Source: Hyperoplus lanceolatus (Eukaryota > Chordata > Actinopteri > Uranoscopiformes > Ammodytidae). Taken from it: a stretch of 64,000 nt of DNA. The stretch is taken from positions 13,966,001 through 14,030,000 of the forward strand of contig CM049407.1 of NCBI GenBank assembly GCA_026929865.2, given 5' to 3'. The notes under the pieces were generated by a model that saw only the letters and a program-made list of their open reading frames with translations, did no database searches and had not been told where the DNA came from. Position 1 is the first letter of the stretch. The number at the start of each line of letters is the position of its first letter. The position numbers and the translations under genes are program-made. Below, piece by piece: positions 47,901 to 57,152 of the stretch.

Positions 47901-50900
47901 ATGGGTGGAAGAGGGTTCCAGTTGCAACCTGTGAAGCTCTAGTGAACTACATGCCCAAGAGGGTTAAGGCAGTGATAGAAAATAATGGTGGCCACACAAA
48001 ATATTTACACTTTGGGCCCGATTTGTAAATTTTTTCTAAGGGGTGTACTCACTTTTGTTGCCAGCAGTTTAGACATTTATGGCTGTGTGTCGAGTTATTT
48101 TGAGGGGACAGTAAATTTACACTGTTATACAAGCTGTACACTGACTACTTTACATTGTATCAAAGTGTCATTTCTTCAATGTTGTCCCATGGAAAGATAT
48201 AAAGAAAAATGTGAAGAAATGTGAGGGGTGTACTCACTTTTGTGAGATACTGTATATATATAGATATAGGTTTTTCAAAAATATAATCTGCAGTTCAACA
48301 TATTATGGAAATACTAATCATCACTTGCAGCCCTGTCTTTTATACTGCAAGGAGTTTTGCCCGGCTAGTGCGATCAATCACCATGATGACTCGCCTTTTT
48401 ATTTGAAGCTATAATACCTACGGGATTCTTGTTTTGAGTTTGTACCTTCGTTGTTGAATGCACTTAATGGAAGTCGCTTTGGATAAAAGCGTCCGCTAAA
48501 TAAAATGTAAGGTAAAGTAATTTCTTCTCTCTCCTCTTGGTCCTTTTTAGCAAATTCAACACCCAACAGCGTCACTCATTGCAAAGGTTGCCACAGCGCA
48601 GGATGACATCACGGGAGATGGAACCACCTCCAATGTCCTCATCATCGGTGAACTGTTGAAGCAGGCGGACCTCTACGTGTCGGAGGTAAAAGAGAGGCTT
48701 GTATTTTTCTAAATTGGCACACCTGGCTGGTTATCCACCCAGGATGCACAGCAGTATTATTCTTAAGATGTCATATTATTTATATAATGGACAGGGTTCC
48801 CGCGGATCCTTAAAAAGTCTTAAATTCATAAATGTAAAAATAAGGCCTTACATAGCATTAAAAAGTCTTACATCCATCTTTCAAAGGTCTTAAAAATGTT
48901 AACACATGGTAAGTAGGATTTTATGACTGTAATTGGTCTCAAATCTAAAAATAATACGTAACATTTTTTATTTTTTTTAATAAATTGCCGAATAGTTTAA
49001 TGTCGCGCAATCACGAGAGCGGAACATGGACATAAAAAGAAAGGAGCGGAACCAACAAAACATTTGTTTGCGGCCGTGACTCAGAGCAGACGCACGTCGC
49101 TCAGGTTAGCAGTAGCAGCATGAGTAGCAGTCGGCCCGCATCATGGGAAAGTGTAAATTCATCAAAATTTGGCTGTCCAACAAGGATTTTTCTGCCTGGC
49201 TGAAACCGGTACCCGGCAATTTATACGAGGCACGTTGTACATGCACAGCGCGAAACACAAAGCCTCAAAATCAAGCTGTCAACAAACGGCAGGTATTTCC
49301 CTGTTCTGTTCTACTCGTCGTGCCGTGCCTCCACCCCTCCATGCTCCATGCTCCACCTCCGATATCAACAACCGGGACAGCAGCACCAAATCTCCAGACA
49401 ATGTTCGGTTGCACGCGTACTAGGGATGAGCCCGAATCCGAACATGTGTAGGCTATTCGGAAAAGCACTGATAATGAGATCGATCGATAGTCTCGTTATA
49501 TTCGGGGGAAAAATATTTATTTATTAAGCGCTAAATTAACTATAGTGGCACCGATCAGCTGTTCATCTCCACTGCCGCGGCGGAGAGGAGAAAGACCTGC
49601 TGCATTTATGCATGGCTCCGTTACCCGCCGTCTCTCTCCATTCCGCTGGAATTTTCTGCAGCCCGTGTCACTGTCAGCCCTTCCTGCCTTTCATTTATTT
49701 CAGACCTCTGAACATGGACCACGTCTCTCTAGCAGCGGGCTGTATAATGCTATTAAATAGACAAAATCGATCTTTAAATATTCGATATGTGACGCTTCGC
49801 CTGTTTAGTTCATACAATCTGTTTATAACTAAGAGATAAGCTGAAAAAAGTATAATTGTGCGTTGAACACTTGTAGAGCACTAAACGCTGTTTCCTGATC
49901 CAAAGTAATTATTCATTGAACCAAGTTAGAAAAAAAGGGAGAGATAGAGTGAGTGAGTGAGAGAATAGAGGGAAATAAATTGGGCAAAATAGATTGATTA
50001 GATCTCGGATCGATATATCATAAAACTTTGTCGAGTTAAAAATAAAAAGAGATGAAAAAATTAAATAAAACAGACAAATTGAATTACTGTGATGTAATAC
50101 TGTTCTTTTTCAGATTCTGAATGTTCATTATATCCCCCAGTCAAAGGGCTAGTGGGGCTCAGACAGTTCATATAACTTATAATGAGAGAGAGAAAAGGAT
50201 GAAAAGTACAGTATGAGGTAGAAATGTATCTCATAATTAATGATATGCCAATATTAAATCAGTTTGATGCACTGAAGGGACAATAATTGCAAAGAAAAAA
50301 ATCAGACATAAGCCCCGGCCATTTCCGGCTTCATATCCGAATACAGATACATATACAGATTATTTTGTTGGTTGAACAGATACAGATAATGACATCTACG
50401 CTGAAAGCAGAGTTACTGTGGTATCTGACCACCGAGACAATACATTTTTCCTTTGGTCTGACTCTGTTGGTCTTAAATTTAATTTCAAGTGGCATTAAAA
50501 AGGTCTTAAAAAGTCTTAAATTTAACTTGCATTAAGCTGTAGGAACCATGAATGGATTCCTTATGTTCTAGTTTCTGGAACTAGATGTATTTTCCTTCTA
50601 TAACTCCCCTCTATTTCCTGCTGCAGGGTCTTCATCCAAGAATCATTGCCGAGGGCTTTGAGGCGGCGAAAGAGAAAGCCCTGGCTACTCTGGAGGAGTT
50701 GAAGGTGACTCGGGAAATGGACAGAGAGACCCTCATCAATGTAGCACGCACCTCCCTCAGGACCAAGGTCCACAAGGAGCTGGCAGATCTGCTCACTGAG
50801 GTGAGACATAGATTGAATGGAAACAATCGTCTTTTTGGCTATATTTACTTAAGACTCCTTTTTTCCTTTGGCTGTAATGTGTAAAGAATTAATGTCCCTT

Positions 50901-53900
50901 ATAAGCTACCATAGCGTAGAAGGATTTATTTCTTAGTCAGTCGGATAACCCTGCACAAGCTCTGCCTGTAAAGATGTTACCAGTTTCATAACTACCTGAT
51001 AAATGGTCATTATACATTTTCCACATCACCTTTTTTTTCTATCAAGGAACTTTTTACATTTAGCACTAGTACATCTGGCCAATAATATTAGCTGACAGTT
51101 TGTGCAGATAGGAGTGCAGAAGTAAAATTTCAATTATTACACCATCCTGTGGCAGTGAGCTTTTTTCCTATCATTTTGTGAATGGTTTGTGTGATGTATT
51201 TGTCTGCAGGCTGTAGTAGATGCTGTCCTGGCCATCGCTCAACCTGACGAGCCCATCGACCTGTACATGGTGGAAATCATGGAGATGAAGCATAAGACCG
51301 ACTGCGATACACAGTGAGTCTTCTCAAAAATTACCTGGAACAAGAGGCATTTCATCAGTTTACTGATGGTGGTGCAGGGGTGTAAAAAGGTCCCAGACAT
51401 CTAATGTTGCTGTTTTAATGCTTTTTTAGACTGATCAGAGGTTTGGTGTTGGACCACGGCGCCCGGCACCCAGACATGAAGAAGAGGGTGGAGGACGCCT
51501 ACATACTGACCTGCAACGTCTCTCTGGAGTACGAAAAGACTGAGGTCAACTCTGGCTTTTTCTACAAGAGTGCTGGGGAGAGGGAGAAGCTTGTGGCTGC
51601 AGAAAGGAAGTTCATTGAGGATCGTGTCACGAAGATCATCGCTCTGAAGGACAAAGTCTGTCCCAACGGGGAGAAGGGTTTTGTCGTCATTAACCAGAAG
51701 GTATGCTTGAAGGGGATTCATGCAGTATTGATATTTTAACTGTGGTTCACTTAAATTATAAATCCTTGTCTCTACGTCAGAAAAGCTGCTTTGAAAAGTA
51801 TTAGATACTATAGTCCTTCTCTTAATAAGTCTCCTTCAAACTTTGCTTGACTTAATAACTTGTACTATTCCATTTGCATTAGTTGTCTAAAATGTTTTCA
51901 AGTCAGAAGTCAATTCACATAAAGTTTAAGACCTTTCTTCAAGATCATTAAGCACCATGATTCTCAACATTAGTAAATAAAAGCAAAAGCCTTGTCAATG
52001 CTACAAGCTGCACAGTGAACACCCCAGGGTGCTAATGTAGCTCCCCTTGGCTGTGTTACAGCTAATCTGATCGTACCTCTCCCTAATGTATTCAACGGAT
52101 CAGAATAAACTACACATCACTGGCATAAGTATACATTGAATTATTTCTTGAATTACTGATAAATGGATGCTTTATTTTTCTCTCTATTGTGTAGGGTGTA
52201 GACCCATTCTCCCTGGATGCCCTTGCCAAGGCAGGCATTGTAGCCCTGCGCAGGGCAAAGAGGAGGAACATGGAGAGGTAAGATAGTGACACATTTTCTG
52301 ACAAATATAAGCTGCCTTTTTTGTGCAATGGAAATGGACTTCCAACCTTGTAAAAGCAGAATTGAATGCATTTTGTACCAGAAGATGAAAAAGAAAAAAT
52401 ATGTACTGTTTCTAAATGTATAATGTAAGAAATTATGAAATGTATATCAATTATCTAGACTTGTATATATATAAAAAAAAAGATCAACCAAAACCATCTA
52501 TATAAACCAAAATACCCATTAGGTTTCCTGGTTTGTCTTCATACTGATAGTATAAACACTATCTGCAATTTATTTCTGCCATTAATTGAAACTGACCTTT
52601 TCTTAAGAGGGCACAATGAAGTAATCACAGCATTCCTGCTCATAAACGGTTTCAATTTGCTTCCACAAGAGAATGCCCTTCAACCAGACCGAGGCGGTGC
52701 AGCTAACGCTGCCTCCTGGGTTGAATGATGTATGAATAAACCAAATGTAAAAGATAATTCGTATCCACTCTACAAAAACCAAGTTCCACGAAGCGTCTCT
52801 TTATACACACTAGATCCAGCCCTTTCTCTTTATTCTAGTTATGTTAATACTGATTGTACCATAAAACTAACAACTGAAGCTGTCAGTTTTTTTTTTATTT
52901 ACTCTCATATCTGTGCTAGTCTTTTACAAGAGTTTTTTTCTTTACTACATGCATTCAGGTGATCAAAACCAACTCCCTGATCGTATTTTAAACCTGTGAT
53001 TTCATTTTGTTAGAAAAGCATTGTTCTCACCTAATTGAGTTGAAGCTGTTTTTCCAGTAAATTGGGTAGCAGAAATTAATTATACTTATACAGTGTGTTG
53101 TTTCCTCCACAGGCTCTCCCTAGCTTGCGGTGGCATTGCCATGAATTCAATTGAAGACCTCACACCCGATTGCTTGGGATACGCTGGGTTGGTCTATGAA
53201 CACACACTGGTGAGCATTTCTCTGATTGCTTCTTAACAAAATATTTTTTTCAACGTAAAAAGTTAATCGCAAGACTTTTTCTTTTCAAGTGCGTGCAGAC
53301 TGTTTACTTTTAATTATGCTGATTATTAAGTTCCCACTGATCCTGTTTGCAGGGAGAGGAGAAGTACACATTCATCGAGAAGTGTGGAAATCCTCGCTCA
53401 GTTACCCTGCTGGTGAAGGGACCCAACAAACACACCCTCACACAGATCAAAGATGCTGTAAGGGATGGTTTGCGGGCAGTCAAGAACGCTATTGAAGATG
53501 GTAAGAAACCTGACATTTATGATAATCAATACAATTGCAACGTTCTTAATTTAAATCTAACTCACTTCTGGTAATTGTCATACAATTATTGAGATTTTTT
53601 TCTTTTCCCCGGTTGGTCCTCTTTTTACTTCATTTCCTTTGGGCTCCAGTCATTTCTCTTTATTTTACTTATTGTGATTCTGGTTGTATCATAAAACTAA
53701 AGATTGAAGCTGGTCAGCGTATCTGCTAGTTCTTCTCTTGTAAAATGTGGTTGGCCTCATTTGCGAATCGAACACCCAAGGATGCTAACGTGGTTCTTCC
53801 TGTTCTCTCGTGTCTGTGCTACAGTGAATCTGGTCTTTTCCTCTGCTTTACAAGTGTTTAGTCTATCCTACATGTATTCAGCCAATTGGAACAAACTCCC

Positions 53901-55657
53901 CAGAGTTTTTAGTTTTTACTGGTTATTTATTTAGTTTTTAAATATATTTTTTTCATGTGAAACAAATATACCTAAAGTATCTCCTTTCATCTTTGTCTCT
54001 TCAGGTAGTGTGGTGTCCGGCGCTGGTGCGTTCGAGGTGGCTGTGGCCGATGCTCTGGTAAAGCACAAGCCCAACGTGAAGGGCAGAGCCCAGCTGGGAG
54101 TGCAAGCATTTGCAGATGCTCTTCTAGTCATCCCCAAGGTGAGGGACTTTATGTTATTGAGGCTTTTCCTTCAGTATTGGTATGACTGATGATATCTCTG
54201 GTCCAAGACAGGAATAATGGTAACACTGATATGTCATCTGTTAGCATTCAAACTGTATAAACCTTTTGATTTTTAATTGCACATTTTCCTTTTTTAGGTG
54301 CTGGCCCAGAACTCTGGCTATGACCCACAGGAGACCCTGCTGAAGCTGCAGACAGAGTACAAGGAGTCTGGTCAGCTCGTTGGAGTGGACCTTAGCACAG
54401 GTCAGAACCATAGCTCACCATTTATAGAAAATTGTTCTGTTACATACCTGTCAAACTGCTATAAACTGGCAAAATACTGACCATTCCAGGATTGGAATGT
54501 TTGTTAAAAAGCATTCACCTTCATCTTATGCTGGGTTTACACTAGAGGACTTTTAAAAGACTTTGAAAAGACTGAAGACTGAAACCCTCTTACATCTAAA
54601 AACAATCAACTCACACCTGAAGACAACTAGTCATTAGTTTTCAGTCACAGAGTGAGATTTTGAAAAGATGGGGGTCTCATATTGCAAGACTACAACTAGA
54701 TTCCTTTTGAGATTAATATCATTTCCGCAAACGCAATTGCGATTATTTAATTAAAAACAAGTTAAATCTATATTCCGAGCGGGGGACTTCCTTTAGTTAT
54801 TTGACCAGCTTTATTTGCTCATCTCATACCCGAATAACTTTAACTCCTAACCCTGTATTTGACGGTAGAGTGTTCAGGTTGCACGGCTGTCAGCCTTTTT
54901 CTCCGCCGAGGTTTCTATGAAAAAGTATCCGAAATAAGTGCCTCACCAGGCGGACACAGGTCGCGACTAATGCCGCTCCTCCTGTGTCGTGCTTGGTGCA
55001 TGCGAGAGTGTGACAGTGTTTACGTCATTTCACTTGAGCCAACCCCCTAACACTAGCGATAATATCAAACATGTTTAATAATGTGGGAACGTCAAGACGG
55101 GAAGAAGACTGGTGGAAATCGGGCCAGAAGACCACCATACACCAAACGACTGAGATTACGTGCGCTCGCCACAACTCCAGCACGACTCCCGTGATTTCAG
55201 TCCGACATTGGAAGATTGTCTGCGACTGTTAAATCGCGTGAAAAGTTTTGTAGTGTAAACCCAGCATAAGTATCACTTTGTGAGATTAATGCTTTCATTA
55301 GTTGTTCCAATCCACTTTCTGCTAAATCCTCTATTAGTCGCTAATACCCAGTTAGCTCATAATGCACTTCTATCATAAGCTTGTGTTAAACTGAAATCAT
55401 ATTGTTTCTCAGGGGAACCCATGGTGGCAGGAGAAGCAGGTGTATGGGATAATTACAGCGTAAAGAAACAGCTTCTCCATTCATGGTGAGAAACGCATTA
55501 CCAACCTTCTCAAGACCAATCCTATTTTTGAAACCACCATCATGCATGGTCTTCATCATTATTTAATGTTGTGATCCTTTACAGCACGGTGATCGCCAGC
55601 AACATCTTGTTGGTGGATGAAATCATGCGAGCTGGAATGTCTTCTCTCAAAGGTTAA
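44953..55657 (+). CDS. CCT6A: T-complex protein 1 subunit zeta (CCT6A)
   Basis: Zeta subunit of the hetero-oligomeric cytosolic chaperonin TRiC/CCT, an ATP-driven folding chamber for actin, tubulin and many other proteins. Thirteen exons join in phase: 44953-45089, 45973-46036, 48551-48685, 50627-50800, 51210-51313, 51430-51700, 52195-52277, 53113-53209, 53353-53500, 54005-54138, 54298-54400, 55413-55485 and 55585-55657. They give 531 residues, the same length as human. The ATPase signatures are present: [10 protein letters not shown] near residue 37, GDGTT at 89-93 with Asp90, GAGAFE at 410-415, and VDEI with Asp519 near the C-terminus. The start ATG (CACCATGT) gives the conserved [20 protein letters not shown]. 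Introns 2, 3 and 11 carry transposons. Introns 6, 7, 9 and 10 carry candidate small RNAs. The paralogue CCT6B is less likely given ubiquitous-type promoter features and synteny. Confidence 0.98.
46613..48252. mobile_element. Tc1-like transposon rebuilt as an inverted duplication, in CCT6A intron 2
   Basis: The ends read CAGTATCTCACAAAAGTGAG inward on both sides with TA on each flank, as for Tc1. The two arms, 46613-47187 and 47677-48252, are inverted copies of the same ~575 bp: terminal repeat plus the C-terminal half of the transposase. The right arm codes on the plus strand ([28 protein letters not shown]), and the left arm codes the same on the minus strand with a stop. The central 490 bp codes on the minus strand for the middle of the transposase ([11 protein letters not shown]). 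The DNA-binding N-terminus is missing. Confidence 0.85.
47188..47690 (-). pseudogene. Tc1-like transposase, central part
   Basis: From about 47685 the minus strand reads [20 protein letters not shown], then [15 protein letters not shown] (second DNA-binding helix), [12 protein letters not shown] (first catalytic Asp) and [12 protein letters not shown]. It runs on into the left arm, which supplies the second Asp (HDNDPKH) and the NPIEHL block with the catalytic Glu. A stop replaces a Trp in the left arm (MNG-stop-KRVPV), where the right-arm copy is open. The upstream DNA-binding region was replaced by the inverted right arm, so no intact transposase can be made. Confidence 0.75.
48451..48510 (+). 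repeat. SINE/LINE 3' tail fragment
   Basis: GTCGCTTTGGATAAAAGCGT followed by CCGCTAAAT is the widespread 3' tail shared by many fish SINEs and L2-like LINEs. Only the tail is present. Confidence 0.6.
48792..50550. mobile_element. hAT-like DNA transposon in CCT6A intron 3
   Basis: The left end is CAGGGTTCCCGCGG and the right end read inward is CATGGTTCCTAC. Inside both are runs of AAAAAGTCTTAAA. The hexamer AATGGA directly abuts both ends (48786-48791 and 50551-50556), so a 6-bp target duplication is likely. A frame from 49143 starts [20 protein letters not shown], then [10 protein letters not shown], which resembles the first residues of fish hAT-type transposases. It is soon shifted and no catalytic region is found. 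Confidence 0.65.
49143..49285 (+). pseudogene. hAT-like transposase N-terminal remnant
   Basis: About 45 residues resemble the conserved start of a transposase ([17 protein letters not shown]). The following Cys-containing segment is broken by a frame change. The larger open frames here are shadows. Confidence 0.45.
51995..52125 (+). ncRNA. candidate H/ACA-type intronic small RNA (CCT6A intron 6)
   Basis: CAGTGAACACCCCAGGGTG, then GTGTTACAGC-AATCTGATC, resembles a segment of intron 9. CTGATC and GATCAG (around 52056-52092) can pair, and an ACA (ACTACAC) follows shortly after. Mammalian CCT6A hosts the H/ACA RNA SNORA15, so a homologue is expected, but a clean H box is not seen. Confidence 0.3.
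52668..52738 (+). ncRNA. candidate snoRNA hairpin (CCT6A intron 7)
   Basis: AGAGAA at 52668-52673 fits the H-box pattern ANANNA. It is followed by a hairpin: TTCAACC (52679-52685) pairs with GGTTGAA (52719-52725), with an inner GAGGC/GCCTC stem. A proper ACA box is not evident. Confidence 0.25.
52800..52965 (+). other. intron 7 segment paralogous to intron 9
   Basis: Shares GATTGTACCATAAAACTAA-like sequence, GAAGCTG, TCTGTGCTA, TTTTACAAG and CTACATGCATTCAG with 53680-53880 in intron 9. It appears to be a shortened duplicate. Confidence 0.45.
53680..53885 (+). ncRNA. candidate H/ACA-type intronic small RNA (CCT6A intron 9)
   Basis: The longest of three related intronic segments. It contains CGAACACCCAAGGATGCTAA, CTACAGTGAATCTGGTC, TTTACAAGTGTTTAG and CTACATG, whose ACA could be the 3' box. 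Partial copies lie in introns 6 and 7. No secondary structure was computed. Confidence 0.3.
54182..54237 (+). ncRNA. candidate box C/D-like snoRNA (CCT6A intron 10)
   Basis: C box TGATGA at 54187-54192 and D box CTGA at 54226-54229. They are bracketed by ATGAC (54182-54186) and GTCAT (54233-54237), which can form a terminal stem. The D box ends 68 nt before the acceptor AG of this 159-bp intron, the spacing known for intron-encoded C/D snoRNAs in vertebrates. The unit is short and has no clear C'/D' pair. Confidence 0.4.
54525..55270. mobile_element. MITE in CCT6A intron 11
   Basis: The ends are perfect 20-bp inverted repeats starting CTTATGCTGGGTTTACACTA. The outer CTTA/TAAG is palindromic, so the target duplication cannot be separated from the terminus; a 3-bp TTA/TAA (PIF/Harbinger-like) is possible. 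The interior is non-coding. Confidence 0.7.
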
Positions 55658-55941
55658 AGGACAACTAAAGAAACTGCAGCTGCTGTCATACTGTCATAAT
55701 CACAGGGATAGTCGTTTACCTGACGGTTCAGTCAACGTGTTCCCGCTCATGGAACTCTGAAGCAGCCCAGTCTGGCGTACAGCCCGCTGTAGACGCCACG
55801 GCATCCATCAAAGCGTCTGTCAGAAACCATTGTTATGTTAGTCATGTTTTTTTCATGGATTGTCAATGCCCCCTCTGATTGGTTTATTTATGAGATTTTG
55901 TTATAAGCACTGACCTCTACCACTCAGTTATGTTTCTGCCC

Positions 55942-55947
55942 ATTAAA
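55942..55947 (+). promoter_or_regulatory. CCT6A: poly(A) signal ATTAAA, CCT6A
   Basis: ATTAAA 285 bases after the stop codon, followed by a T/G-rich stretch. Confidence 0.55.
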
Positions 55948-55969
55948 GGTTTTCTCGGCTCTTGAAATA

Positions 55970-57100
55970 TTTGGTTGTGATTTTTCTGAGAAGTAATTAG
56001 ATCTATAAAATACAATTTATTCAAGAGAAGCATATCCTTTTAATATTTGGAAGAGTGCATGAATGTTATGAACCATATTTGGACAGTATTCAGTCACACA
56101 CAATCAACGGTGAAATGAAATACATTTACATAAGTGACATTAATTTGGTACTTACACTTACGCAATTTTAATTTCTGATACTTCTTATACTGTTAAACAA
56201 AATGTATACAGTATCTGCCATATTACAATATTTGGTGACCTTATAGATGTTAGACTTGGAAAACAAAAGCTTATTGAATAAAGTGCCCAGCAATATATAA
56301 GGTTAAACTATTGCAACCAAATACAATACAATGTTTGCCAAGCATGGATGAAACACTATCAATGATACCTATTTTCTCCTTGAGTACAGGATAAGAAAAT
56401 TCTTCTACAATTGCACTTTATATTAAATACACAAACTCAAACTGTTTAAACAGTGTTTTATTTATAAACTCAAATTGGAAGATCTGTAGACATCTGCACA
56501 TGTTATCAAAATAAAATAGCTTGATTTTCAATTATGTACATTTAAATTAAAAAATGTATCATTTATAAATAAGATACTCCTTGAATTAGGTCGCATGTTG
56601 TCAGTAAAGCATCAAAACCTTCCTCAGGGTTTTGTTTACTAATATGTTTCTAAAGTGTATATTGGCTCTTTTTGTGGCAGATTATCTTTGCACATTACAT
56701 TCTTCATCTCAAACACTTTGCACACCTTTCTATTTTTTCATAAGAGGAAAGTTGCAGTTATCTTTTTATTTTCTTCAAAAATATCATTGATATAATATAA
56801 TTTAAAGATTTTGATATTGACTTAAATATAGCATAGCATCGTGTCATACATATAGTTAGACTTCATACATCTTCATCATCTTTATATGTCCATACATACA
56901 TCAACAGAAATAAACTATGGTTTAAGTTTTAAATGAAGCGGAACGTTTTATTTTACACGGGACCTGTTTATCGTTGAACACCTTTTTTTCGTTGCAACGC
57001 TGAAATGGGTCCGACGGAGAAATTATAAAAATGTCACCATTACTTAGAAGTTTGGGAAGTTTTGCCGATAGTTAACTCTAAGGCTTTTAACTTTATATAC
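55970..57100. other. intergenic spacer CCT6A-SUMF2
   Basis: Very AT-rich, with no recognised repeat or exon. The SUMF2 promoter must lie at its right end. No TATA or CpG-rich core stands out. Confidence 0.45.
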
Positions 57101-57152
57101 TTGAAGCATTTCTCTAATGTGAATTCCATGGTAACTAAAACTAGCGTCCAAA

